Source: Nemertoderma westbladi (Eukaryota > Xenacoelomorpha > Nemertodermatida > Nemertodermatidae). From it: 64,000 nucleotides of DNA. Each line of letters opens with the position of its first letter. The stretch's first letter is position 1. The DNA lies in NCBI GenBank assembly GCA_032718475.1, contig JAUCBJ010003036.1:1-64000 (forward strand), read 5' to 3'. This document shows positions 1 through 10,010 of this stretch, piece after piece. The notes beneath the pieces are model-generated. The model did not search any database and was not told the DNA's origin. It saw only the letters and a list, made by a program, of their open reading frames with translations. The position numbers were made by a program, and so were the translations under genes.

Positions 1-530
1 TAAATTAAGTGAGCATGTTAATTAGTGATTTATTGAGGTAACAGTTTATACTTTCGATAATTCAAGCAGTTTACTAGAGTTCTTCCCAAAAGGCCGGTGT
101 TTCTGGCTTAGACAGCAATAACAACAAAGTAACAAGAAAAAACAGTAAGACTGAACACTCTCCTTATGATCGACTAAAAAGCTACACGTCGACAGGAAAA
201 ATCGCTCTGATTGGCTCAAGCCAAACAAAGAACCTTGCATCTAATGGCTGTTTCCATGTCAGCAACCAGCTGCTAGATGTCGTAATATGAATCATCACGG
301 CTAAGCTGTGAAAGGTAGTTGGTGCATTACAGGTTTTTTGCCTTACCATGTCCGCCAAAACACGTATATAGCAGAATTACTTTTATGTCCGTTAAAACAC
401 CTGTAAAGGTACCTTGCGGGCGAGGGGAATATATATACAGTCCGAGAACCCTTTTAGAGTATTCCAGCGCCGGGGGGGGGAACTGGCCAGCAAAGGCAAA
501 CGTATCAGTTATCCCACAAAAGCTTTTACA
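1..530. other. Unassigned flank upstream of gypsy A
   Basis: No recognisable gene. Short ORFs on both strands have no family features. A G homopolymer lies near 471-480. Part of this stretch could be the start of the gypsy A 5' LTR, but the 3' LTR copy has no matching sequence, so it cannot be claimed. Confidence 0.4.
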
Positions 531-711
531 GGTCATCAAACCTGAATTGAACTAATACCGTTGTACCTTACTGCAGTATGCACCTATCACTGTGCACTGT
601 ACTGCTGTATCAGCCTTCCTGCCTTCTGCATGTCATATTATATTTTACTGTTTTACTTCATACTTACTGACTTATGTAAATATTAAACGTTGAGAGACTG
701 CGCTCTCTACA
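531..711 (+). repeat. 5' LTR of gypsy A (alignable part)
   Basis: About 180 bp match 4637-4817 with only a few substitutions, and both copies end in CTCTCTACA or CTCTACA. The first ~26 bp of the 3' copy (from TGTAGTGG at 4611) have no counterpart here. Either this copy is truncated at its 5' end or the two LTRs differ by an indel. The divergence of a few percent suggests an older insertion, consistent with the broken pol. Confidence 0.8.
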
Positions 712-712
712 T

Positions 713-725
713 TGGTGACCCAGAC
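713..725 (+). other. Primer-binding site of gypsy A
   Basis: TGGTGACCCAGAC begins 1-2 nt after the LTR end. This is the expected position for tRNA priming of minus-strand DNA. Gypsy D has the same 13 nt after its 5' LTR (minus strand, about 48409-48421), which supports the call and shows the two elements share a primer. The tRNA species was not assigned. Confidence 0.7.
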
Positions 726-770
726 TTGCGTGAACGGATTTCGCGTACAGGCGTAGCTCTGTAGCTACCT

Positions 771-1460
771 ATGGCTAATGACCTCAACGCGGTCGCCATC
801 AAACTGCCCCCGTTCTGGGCGGAAAACCCATCCATCTGGTTCGCGCAGGTGGATGCTCAGTTCCAACTCCGGAGGATTGTCGACGACTCGACAAAGTACT
901 ACCACATCGTCGCCTCTCTCGACCAGCCGACCGCCGCTCGCCTCCTCGACACACTCACCACTCTGCCTACCGACGGGAAGTACGAGGGACTGAAGGCGAG
1001 GCTCCTCGGGACATTCGCCCTGAGTCGGTGGGAGCGCGCTGCAAGACTCCTCCATATGCGTGGGCTGGGCGACCGCAAGCCGTCCGAACTCATGGACGAG
1101 ATGCTGGAGCTCCTCACCGGGCACACGCCGTGTTTGCGGTTCGAGCAACTCTTCCTCGAACAGCTCCCCGAGGACATTCGGCTACAAATCTCAAACGACT
1201 CTTTCAAGGACCCCCGCGCCCTGGCTGCGACCGCCGACGTTCTTTGGTTGGCCAAACACCAGGGACAATCCCAACTGGCCAGCGTAGACAGGGGGATGAC
1301 AAACTCGCGTCGCCCCAGGGACTCCTCCACAAACTCCTCCAGCACTGCTCAGCCTGACACCAAAAGCGTGTGTTACTACCACGCTCGGTTCGGTAGCGCT
1401 GCCAAGCAGTGCAAGGTGTCGTGTTCCTTCCCGGGAAACGCCCCGACCAGCCGACGGTAG
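771..1460 (+). CDS. gag: Gag polyprotein of gypsy A
   Basis: A 229-aa ORF starts 46 nt after the primer-binding site. Its body resembles the capsid region of Ty3/gypsy Gag: an LPPFWAENPSIWF start and a helical, charged middle. The C-terminus holds a cysteine/histidine cluster beginning CYYHARFG near residue 202, a possible degenerate nucleic-acid-binding knuckle. Gypsy D Gag shares this organisation (KLPPF motif, CFYHTRFG cluster). In the family, Gag forms the cytoplasmic virus-like particle. The ORF overlaps the pol frame by about 50 nt, and pol lies in the -1 frame. The GGGAAAC at 1433-1439 is in the gag frame as G GGA AAC, the arrangement needed for -1 frameshifting. The ORF is intact although pol downstream is broken. 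Confidence 0.75.
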   Translation: MANDLNAVAIKLPPFWAENPSIWFAQVDAQFQLRRIVDDSTKYYHIVASLDQPTAARLLDTLTTLPTDGKYEGLKARLLGTFALSRWERAARLLHMRGLGDRKPSELMDEMLELLTGHTPCLRFEQLFLEQLPEDIRLQISNDSFKDPRALAATADVLWLAKHQGQSQLASVDRGMTNSRRPRDSSTNSSSTAQPDTKSVCYYHARFGSAAKQCKVSCSFPGNAPTSRR

Positions 1461-2103
1461 CCGCGGCATCGACTGATCGATACAAACAGCGGGATAACCT
1501 CCTCTACCTCTGGGACCGGAACTCCGGGCGCCACTTCCTTGTGGACACCGGTGCCCAGGTGAGTGTGTTCCCCGCCAGCGGATTTGACACCCGTTGCGGA
1601 CATACTGGGCCGCCGCTCCGCGCCATCAACGGATCATCAATTCGTTCCTACGGGACGCGCTCTATCCCTCTGTGTTGCAACGACCGGCGGACCCACTGGG
1701 ACTTCGTGATCGCAGACGTCCCCCAACCATTGCTTGGGGCTGATTTCCTCTGCAACCACGCCCTGATGGTTGCGTTAAGGGGCAGCAACTCATCAACATG
1801 GAAACTTTCCAGCCGATCCCCCTCTGTTGCTCCTCCTCCACCATCCCAGGAACCCATCCTTACCTCGCGTCGACCTCCGTGGACCGAGTTTACTCCGACC
1901 TCATGGCGGAGTTCCCCGCCATCACGACGCCAACCTTCTCGGACTCGTCCACTCATCACGGCGTGGAGCATTACATTCCGACCACTGGTCCTCCTGTTCA
2001 CGCCCGCGCCCGTCGACTCCCTCTTGATAAACTCGAGATCGCGCGTGAAGAGTTTCGCAAGATGGAGGTGATGGGGATTATTCGCCGTTCGAATAGCCCC
2101 TAG
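1409..2103 (+). pseudogene. pol: Protease and pre-RT part of pol, gypsy A (frameshifted)
   Basis: The aspartic protease signature is clear (FLVDTGAQVSVFPASG, about 1540-1590). The flap/Leu-Gly-Ala region follows near 1735. It is a Ty3/gypsy retropepsin that would cleave Gag-Pol. Around 1790 the reading frame shifts. The linker that normally precedes RT, with a PPVHARARRLP stretch, continues in another frame at 1798-2103 and ends at an in-frame TAG at 2101-2103. This region is therefore a pseudogene. Initiation would be by -1 frameshift from gag, not at an internal AUG. Confidence 0.75.
1433..1439 (+). promoter_or_regulatory. Candidate -1 frameshift heptamer (gag-pol, gypsy A)
   Basis: GGGAAAC is read G GGA AAC in the gag frame, eight codons before the gag stop. 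The downstream pol frame, carrying the protease DTG motif, is exactly the -1 frame. Any stem-loop downstream is imperfect, perhaps decayed. The much clearer copy in gypsy D at 47358-47364 supports the assignment. Confidence 0.6.
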
Positions 2104-2640
2104 TCGTCTCCCCTCCACATGGCGCACAAACCAAACGGCAGTTGGCGGCCTGCGGCGACTACTGTCTCCTCAATGACGCCACGCCGATCGGTACCCCGTC
2201 CCGCACATCCAGGACTTCTCGGCGCGACTAGCAGGGGCCACGATATTCTCCAAGGTCAATCTGGTATGGTACTACCACCAGATCCCCGTGGCGCCCGGAG
2301 ACGTTCCCAAGACCGCTGTTGTCACTCTGTTCGGACTCTTCAAATTTGTTCGTATGCCGTTCAGCCTCAAGAATGCCGCCCAGGCCTTCCAAAGCCTGAT
2401 AGACTCTGTGTGCTCCGGGCTGGACTTCATCTATGTGTACCTCGACGATATCCTCATCGCGAGTGCAACCCCCAAGGAACACCTCGCCCATCTGCGTCAA
2501 CTCTTCCAGTGGCTCCAAGACTACGTATGGCCTTGTTGTCAACCTTGCGAAGTGCGTGTTCGGGGTGGCGGAAATCCAGTTCCTGGGCCACGTCGTCAAT
2601 GCATCCAGCGCCCATGCGCTCCCCGATAAGGTAGAAGCCG
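2104..2640 (+). pseudogene. pol: Reverse transcriptase part of pol, gypsy A (broken)
   Basis: RT motifs are spread over three frames: HKPNGSWRP just after the stop at 2101, then the palm region with FVRMPFSLKNAAQAF and the catalytic YLDD box (VYLDDILIAS) near 2437-2466, then KCVFGV and a LGHVV motif near 2555-2600. A missing base near 2150 (after SWRP) and further indels break the frame. The YLDD residues themselves remain. The family synthesises cDNA from element RNA inside the particle; this copy could not. Confidence 0.8.
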
Positions 2641-3314
2641 TCCACTCCTTCCCACGTCCAACCACCACCAAAGGGTTGCGGGAGTTTATCAGTATGGTAA
2701 TGTTTTACCACCAATTTATACCCGCAGCTGCTGCCGCACTGCAGCCACTTTACGCCGCCGTCGCCACCAAGGCTAAGGACGTCGACTGGACTCCCAAACT
2801 AGCCGCGTCCTTCGAGTCCTCCAAGCGGGCCCTCGCAAACTCCGCCATGCTCGTCCACCCTTGCCATGATGCGCCGACCTCCGTCACCACCGACGCATCA
2901 GACTCAGCTGTTGGCGCGGCACTAGAACAGTGGACCGATGGCAAGTGGCGGCCGCTCGCATTCTTCAGCCGACAACTTCGCCCTCCCGAATGGAAGTACA
3001 GTGCCTACGACCGCAAACTCCTCGGATTATACCTCGCGGTCCGCCACTTCCATTATTTTCTCGAAGGCCGAACGTTTGTGGCCTACACGGACCATAAACC
3101 CCTAACTCAGGCCTTCTCAAAGGTCACTGACCCCTGGTCCCCCTGTCAACAGTGCCATCTGGCGTACATCTCGGAATTCACCACGAATGTACGCCACGTA
3201 GACGGAAAGGACAACCAGGTCATGGACGCCCTCTCTCGCAGCTTCGTGGGCCATCTGTCGACCCAACTCGGGGTCGACTATAAGGCCATGTCGGCTGCCC
3301 AATTGGGAGGATGA
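2641..3314 (+). pseudogene. pol: RNase H part of pol, gypsy A
   Basis: One open frame (reading from 2433) holds the RT connection and the RNase H domain. It includes TTDASDSAVGAALEQ (first acidic residue), YDRKLLGLYLAVRHF (the conserved Glu is replaced by Lys-Leu here) and AYTDHKPLTQAF. The spacer ends in a DNQVMDALSRS motif typical of the Ty3/gypsy RNase H/integrase boundary. The domain is of normal order but expressed only as part of a broken pol. Confidence 0.75.
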
Positions 3315-4333
3315 CAAACTCCAGGCCTTCCGGGCAAACCCTGGTAGCCTCGATCTACGTGATGTCACACTCGCGGATGATGACGTCACGCTCCTCTGTG
3401 ATGTCTCTACGGGCCAACCTCGGCCGATAGTCCCCAGCACGTGGCGCCACCACATGTTCGATGTGGTCCATTCGCTGTCCCACCCATCAATCCGCTCCAC
3501 TAGGAAACTCCTCCGAGCATTTCGTCTGGCACGGCCTGTCCAAACAAGTGACGAGCTGGGCCAAGGCTTGCGTCGCCTGCCAGACCTCTAAAGTTCAACG
3601 CCATATAAAGGCCCCCCTCGAGACATTCTCTGTTCCTCGACGCCGGTTCAACCATGTCAACATCGACCTGGTAGGGCCCCTCCCTCCATCCAGAGGCTCC
3701 ACCTACCTGTTTACAATCGTCAACCGGACTACTCATTGGCCCGAGGCCATCCCGCTTGCCGACTACACAACCGAGAGCTGCGCCCGCGCTCTCATGGCCC
3801 ACTGGATCGCCCGGTTCGGCGTACCAGTCAAACTATCCTCCGATGGCGGCAGTCAGTTCACCTCGGAGTTGTGGGCCGACATCAACAGACTCTTCGGCAC
3901 CAAACTCCACCAGACGACGGCCTACCATCCGCAGGCAAACGGCCTGGTGGAACGGTTTCACCGTTCCCTCAAGGCCTCCCTTAGAGCCCGACTAACTGGA
4001 CCAAACTGGGTCGACGAACTGCCATGGGCCCTTCTGGGCTACTGGACCGCCCTCATAGGGGACCTCCACTGCTCGTCGACTGAGCTGGTCTACGGCGAGC
4101 CACTCACGGTGCCTGGCAACTTCGTTGCCTCGCCAACCGACCCTCCAAACTTGACAGCTTTCCTCCCGGGCCTCCACAACCACTCACGGCAGTTCATGCC
4201 CACACCAACCTCCTGTCATGGCCAACCCAACTCGTCAGTGCCGTCACAACTAACAACAGTGACTATGTCTTTTTATGCACTGACGCTCACCGTGCCCCCT
4301 TACAGCGGCCCTACACCGGGCCGTAAAAGTTAG
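3315..4333 (+). pseudogene. pol: Integrase part of pol, gypsy A
   Basis: The 3461-4333 frame encodes most of a DDE integrase: a zinc-binding end (WAKACVACQ), the first Asp in NIDLVGPLP, the second in SSDGGSQFT (the usual SDRG is SDGG here), and Glu in NGLVERFHRS. The N-terminal histidines (HSLSHPS) lie just upstream in a different frame. After about 4190 the C-terminal part drifts out of frame, with further matching sequence to about 4420. The family inserts cDNA into chromosomal DNA; this copy is defective. Confidence 0.78.
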
Positions 4334-4598
4334 TACAGCGCGGCTCAAAGACGTTCATCATCGAGGTGGGCGGGCGTCAGGAGACCGTCTCCATCGACAG
4401 ACTCAAACTGGCCCACCTCGCTATCGATGAACCCGTCATTGTGGCCATCCCACCGCGCCGTGGCCACCACCTACAGTGACACCCCCGGACCTCCCTCCCC
4501 CCAGTCCCTGCAGTTCACCCAAACCATCGCAAACTACCATAGCAACTCAAAGTGGGCGGGCCATCCGGCAGCCGGACTATTTTTATTAATTCAGGTTC

Positions 4599-4609
4599 TG
4601 GGGGGAGCC
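4599..4609 (+). other. Polypurine tract of gypsy A
   Basis: A TGGGGGGAGCC run lies immediately before the TG that opens the 3' LTR at 4611, the expected plus-strand priming position. Confidence 0.6.
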
Positions 4610-4610
4610 A

Positions 4611-4817
4611 TGTAGTGGCCATATATATATATTAGGGGTCATCGAACCTGAATTGAACTAATACTATTGTACCTTACTGCAGTATGCACCTATCACTGTG
4701 CACTGTACTGCTGTATCAGCCTTCCTGCCTTCTGCATATCATATTATATTTTACTGTTTTACTTCATACTTACTGACTTATGTAAATATTAAACGTTGAG
4801 AGACTGCATTCTCTACA
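4611..4817 (+). repeat. 3' LTR of gypsy A
   Basis: 207 bp beginning TGTAGTGG after the polypurine tract and ending CTCTACA. Positions 4637-4817 align with 531-711. It starts with a short TA repeat (about 4621-4632). Target-site duplication could not be recognised because the 5' LTR boundary is unclear. Confidence 0.75.
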
Positions 4818-5241
4818 ACACTACAATTGGTTACTTTATATACTTATTTATTTATAATATTCATAATTAAGGTAGGAATATTTTTAACAGTGGTCTATAA
4901 TTCCGGCGCTGCCTTCTAGGCACCCTGATGTTTTTCCCGTCAGTAAATGACATCAGCGAATAACATCCAGAGCGTCGGTCTAGAACTTTCATCCTGTCCC
5001 TTCTAATCTATCGTAGCTCTTCTCTTCTATCTTCATCCTGGCTTGTATGCTTCTTATCATTCCGCTTGCTCTTAATCACGAACGTAATGGGGTTCACGAC
5101 TCAAATTCAAAACCAGATTAATTAGATGCAATAATATCACAGAAACACAATGGCGTTTACAGAATTCAATAAGATGCTAAAATATCCGAGATATTTGTGT
5201 TTTCAGTTTAAAAATTATTCAAAATATGAAAACGATCTGTG
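4818..5241. other. Unassigned AT-rich sequence
   Basis: No ORF or element terminus recognised. It leads into the promoter-like cluster at 5242-5320. Confidence 0.4.
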
Positions 5242-5320
5242 ATTGGTCGTGACGTCACTATACGCCTCCGCATTCAATTTATATCAACATTCAGATACCT
5301 AATACAATCTTTGTATAAAT
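5242..5320 (+). promoter_or_regulatory. Promoter-like cluster: inverted CCAAT, CRE, TATA
   Basis: ATTGG (5242-5246) is followed 3 nt later by the perfect CRE palindrome TGACGTCA (5250-5257). A TATAAAT box lies at 5314-5320. Order and spacing fit a polymerase II promoter reading rightward. No convincing coding sequence follows, only short ORFs at 5385-5567 and 5597-5782. It could belong to an unrecognised transposon or a non-coding transcript, or be chance. Confidence 0.3.
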
Positions 5321-6356
5321 TGGGGCAGTTTGTTGCTGCAGGGACTGCTATATTAGCACTGTAGTACAGCAGTACAGTGCAGCAGTGACCGGTACAAGCA
5401 CTGCAGCATTGTATACTTGCTTATTTATATGGCGAACGGAGAGTAAACGGGACAACGGCAAGGCACAAGGAGGAGCAAACAGGGGTTCCTGGAACAACGG
5501 CAACGGCAAGGAGGAGCGAATACGGCGAATGGGAGTACCTGGAGCCGCGAGCCGGAACGCCCGATGAGAATGTCCCATTAAGCCTACTACGACGGTATGG
5601 TACTGACAAAGGAAGAAAATGATGTATGTATAGGCCTACATAGATATTATGACGTGGCGGGTTCAGGCAAGAGGAGAATGACATTGTATCTGTACTGGCC
5701 GTATCAGATGTGTACAGTCACAAGTCAAGGAGGAATCGACCAACGGTTAGTGTTACACTCATCATGGGGGTCTGAGAATTAGTGCGTGATTCGACAAAAT
5801 GCTAACAATGATACCGGAACTAGTGGCGACGTAGTCGCTTATGTATTGCTGCAAAGCGCTGTTAGAAACGACTGAAGGTTGAACAATGTTTGGTTGCCTA
5901 GCAGAGTTGGTTAAACTATCTTACTAGAACGCATTCAGCGTAGAGACACGAGATTGCCATTCGGGCTCTGCGAGTTATCATATCCCAACCGCTTTAGTTG
6001 ACTCGGACTGCCCACATTTGAGTATCGATTCCACCGATTGGATTTAGTGCAATTCTACCAGAAGATTGGATTATAATGTATAGAGAAACTGATTAATACG
6101 GAATACACATTTCAGAGTCAGTGAATGTTCATGGATTATTTATTCTAACCGCCCATGTAAAAAAATACCAGGATTTAACTTTTTGGTCGAATTTTTATTG
6201 GAATTTTATATATGGAGATTTTTTATTTTTTTAAATTTATATTTATTAAGTGTTTTATAGCGTTTATTTCTTTCTTATAACCTGTACATATACTTATTCG
6301 TTTATTGTTTTGGTTAGATTCGGCCCTTCTGTAACCTGTGTTTTTAGTGAAAACCT
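5321..6356. other. Unassigned sequence before the minisatellite
   Basis: No gene recognised. A purine-rich stretch at 5440-5560 contains imperfect CAACGGCAAGG repeats. From about 6160 the sequence is T-rich up to the first minisatellite unit. Confidence 0.4.
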
Positions 6357-8944
6357 GGTATTCTTCACATGGGGGTAACTGCAAAGTGAAATATAACGGC
6401 AGAAAGTCTGGTATTATTCACATGGGGTAACTTCAAAGTGAAATATAACGGCAGAAAGTCTGGTATTATTCACATGGGGTAACTGCAAAGTGAAATATAA
6501 CGGCAGAAAGTCTGGTATTCTTCACATGGGGGTGACTGCAAAGTGAAATATAACGGCAGAAAGTCTGGTATTCTTCACATGGGGGTGACTGCAAAGTGAA
6601 ATATAACGGCAGAAAGTCTGGTATTATTCACATGGGGTAACTGCAAAGTGAAATATAACGGCAGAAAGTCTGGTATTATTCACATGGGGTAACTGCAAAG
6701 TGAAATATAACGGCAGAAAGTCTGGTATTCTTCACATGGGGGTGACTGCAAAGTAAAATATAACGGCAGAAAGTCTGGTATTATTCACATGGGGTAACTG
6801 CAAAGTGGAATATAACGGCAGAAAGTCTGGTATTCTTCACATGGGGGTAACTGCAAAGTGAAATATAACGGCAGAAAGTCTGGTATTCTTCACATGGGGT
6901 AACTGCAAAGTGAAATATAACGGCAGAAAGTCTGGTATTCTTCACATGGGGGTGACTGCAAAGTAAAATATAACGGCAGAAAGTCTGGTATTCTTCACAT
7001 GGGGGTAACTGCAAAGTGAAATATAACGGCAGAAAGTCTGGTATTCTTCACATGGGGGTAACTGCAAAGTGGAATATAACGGCAGAAAGTCTGGTATTCT
7101 TCACATGGGGTAACTGCAAAGTGAAATATAACGGCAGAAAGTCTGGTATTCTTCACATGGGGGTAACTGCAAAGTAAAATATAACGGCAGAAAGTCTGGT
7201 ATTATTCACATGGGGTAACTGCAAAGTGAAATATAACGGCAGAAAGTCTGGTATTATTCACATGGGGGTAACTGCAAAGTGAAATATAACGGCAGAAAGT
7301 CTGGTATTCTTCACATGGGGGTGACTGCAAAGTAAAATATAACGGCAGAAAGTCTGGTATTATTCACATGGGGTAACTGCAAAGTGGAATATAACGGCAG
7401 AAAGTCTGGTATTCTTCACATGAGGGTAACTGCAAAGTGATATAACGGCAGAAAGTCTGGTATTATTCACATGGGGTAACTGCAAAGTGAAATATAACGG
7501 CAGGAAGTCTGGTATTATTCACATGGGGGTAACTGCAAAGTGAAATATAACGGCAGAAAGTCTGGTATTATTCACATGGGGTAACTGCAAAGTGGAATAT
7601 AACGGCAGAAAGTCTGGTATTCTTCACATGAGGGTAACTGCAAAGTGAAATATAACGGCAGAAAGTCTGGTATTATTCACATGGGGTAACTGCAAAGTGA
7701 AATATAACGGCAGGAAGTCTGGTATTCTTCACGTGGGGGTAACTGCAAAGTGAAATATAACGGGAGAAAGTCCGGTATTCTTCACATGGGGGTAACTGCA
7801 AAGTGAAATATAACGGCAGAAAGTCTGGTATTCTTCACGTGGGGGTAACTGCAAAGTGAAATATAACGGCAGAAAGTCTGGTATTCTTCACATGAGGGTA
7901 ACTGCAAAGTGAAATATAACGGCAGAAAGTCTGGTATTCTTCACGTGGGGGTAACTGCAAAGTGAAATATAACGGGAGAAAGTCCGGTATTCTTCACATG
8001 GGGGTAACTGCAAAGTGAAATATAACGGCAGAAAGTCTGGTATTCTTCACATGAGGGTAACTGCAAAGTGAAATATAACAGCAGAGAGTCTGGTATTCTT
8101 CACATGGGGGTAACTGCAAAGTGAAATATAACGGCAGAAAGTCCGGTATTCTTCACATGAGGGTAACTGCAAAGTGAAATATAACGGCAGAAAGTCTGGT
8201 ATTCTTCACATGAGGGTAACTGCAAAGTGAAATATAACGGCAGAAAGTCTGGTATTCTTCACGTGGGTGTAACTGCAAAGTGAAATATAACGGCAGAAAG
8301 TCTGGTATTCTTCACGTGGGGGTAACTGCAAAGTGAAATATAACGGCAGGAAGTCTGGTATTCTTCACATGGGGGTAACTGCAAAGTGAAATATAACGGC
8401 AGAAAGTCTGGTATTCTTCACATGAGGGTAACTGCAAAGTGAAATATAACGGCAGAAAGTCTGGTATTCTTCACATGGGGGTAACTGCAAAGTGAAATAT
8501 AACGGCAGAAAGTCTGGTATTCTTCACGTGGGGGTAACTGCAAAGTGAAATATAACGGCAGAAAGTCTGGTATTATTCACATGGGGTAACTGCAAAGTGA
8601 AATATAACGGCAGGAAGTCTGGTATTCTTCACATGGGAGTAACTGCAAAGTGAAATATACCGGCAGAAAGTCTGGTATTCTTCACATGGGGGTAACTGCA
8701 AAGTGAAATATAACGGCAGAAAGTCTGGTATTCTTCACATGGGAGTAACTGCAAAGTGAAATATAACGGCAGAAAGTCTGGTATTATTCACATGGGGTAA
8801 CTGCAAAGTGAAATATAACGGCAGAAAGTCTGGTATTCTTCACATGGGAGTAACTGCAAAGTGAAATATAACGGCAGAAAGTCTGGTATTCTTCACATGA
8901 GGGTAACTGCAAAGTGAAATATAATGGCAGAAAGTCTGGTATTC
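6357..8944. repeat. 52-53 bp minisatellite, about 49 units
   Basis: Head-to-tail units of 52 or 53 bp containing TTCACATGGGGGTAACTGC and AAATATAACGGCAG. The 1-bp length difference comes from four versus five G in the GGGG run. Variants (TTATTCACAT, CACGTG, ATGAGGG, CCGGTATTC) are interspersed, and stretches of several units recur as blocks, so units have spread by unequal exchange. The array abuts the RTE LINE at 8945. The minus-strand ORF at 6781-7014 is only repeat and not a gene. Confidence 0.95.
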
Positions 8945-10009
8945 ATCGTCTGGTACAAATAGTAATGGTGCTAATGTGTCACCTTGCAGTACGCCAGCCA
9001 GGATTGAGAAAAACTCAGTTTCACCATCTGGTGAGAGTACCTGCGCTTCTGTGTCACAATATAACAATCCAATGCCAGCAACAATTACTTCTGGTATTCC
9101 ATAAGCTCTTAGGATTTCAAGCATTTTACCTCTATGGATGGAGTCGAATGCCTTCTTGAAGTCCACAAAAGTCATGACTGCGGGGAGATTCTTTGACTTG
9201 ATTCCTTCAATCAGTCTCCATAGTGCAAGTATCTGGGCTATAGTTGATCTACTTGGTCGAAATCCGTTTTGGCTCTTACGCACTAGTTTCTCTATGTGAG
9301 GCCTAATCCTATATAGAATCATTTTATTGTATATTTTGGCAGCTACCACAAGCAGACAGATCCCACGATAGTTTGTTGGTATGCCAAGGTCTCCTTTCTT
9401 GGGGAGAGGCTTTAGTTGACCTTTAGTCCAAATTGGTGGTGGCTTTTCCCCTTTTAACATCCGGTTGCAAACATTCAATAATTCTACATTCAACATTCTG
9501 TTTAGCACTCCGGTTTTCCATACCTCCGCTGGGATTTCATCTAATCCACTCGCTTTATTATTGGACATGCTTTTAATGCTTCTTTGGAGTTCGGCAGGTG
9601 TGAAGTCCCCTGTTTCTATAGGTAGTGTCTTGTCATATATTTTCCTTGTAGGGCTGACCTCGATGTTTGGTGGCTGCCCAAGCAAGTTGCTGAAGTGATT
9701 TTTCCACTTCCCAACACGTTCTTCAGGACTATCGGCTTTGAGGCGCCCCTTTGCACAACTTTTCCGACCAGATACCTCATTTACAGTTTGCCAGGTAAGT
9801 CTTGATTGTTGTTGTATGTGAGCAGTTGTAATTGCTTCAGTTTTATCCTGTATGTACTTTTCCTGGCTGATGTTGTAGGCTAATTTAAGATCGTCCTTAG
9901 CTCTCTCAGCCTTGTTAATGTTTTCGGTTGTTGGTTGTTCGGTTTTAACTTTGTAGGCTATCTTAAGAGCTTCTCTCTTACAAGTAACCTCAGAGTTTTG
10001 CCATGGCAC
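8945..10009 (-). pseudogene. Reverse transcriptase domain of RTE LINE-1, truncated
   Basis: Minus-strand RT of the RTE clade. Visible blocks are NNKASGLDEIPAEVWK, LPKKGDLGIPTNYRGI, SQNGFRPSRSTIAQI, the palm Asp motif in FVDFKKAFDSIHR, and GVLQGDTLAPLLF at about residues 340-352. At that point the domain stops. The catalytic (F/Y)xDD box, thumb and 3' part are missing. The frame continues into minisatellite units to a chance stop at 8840. The upstream endonuclease ORF is one frame away because a base seems to have been lost in an A-run near 10013-10020, so the original was one endonuclease-RT polyprotein. It is non-functional. Confidence 0.85.
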
Positions 10010-10010
10010 A

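Noticed and set aside
1-240. Minus-strand ORF 46-240
   Set aside because: Short, Cys-rich by chance, no supporting evidence.
713-725. Naming the primer tRNA of gypsy A and D
   Set aside because: The 13 nt were not matched to a tRNA with confidence.
6781-7014. 77-codon minus ORF in the minisatellite
   Set aside because: Pure repeat translation with the same 17-18 residue period.
6357-8944. Regular array as a CRISPR locus
   Set aside because: Units are contiguous tandem repeats of 52-53 bp without unique spacers, and the context is a eukaryotic retrotransposon region.
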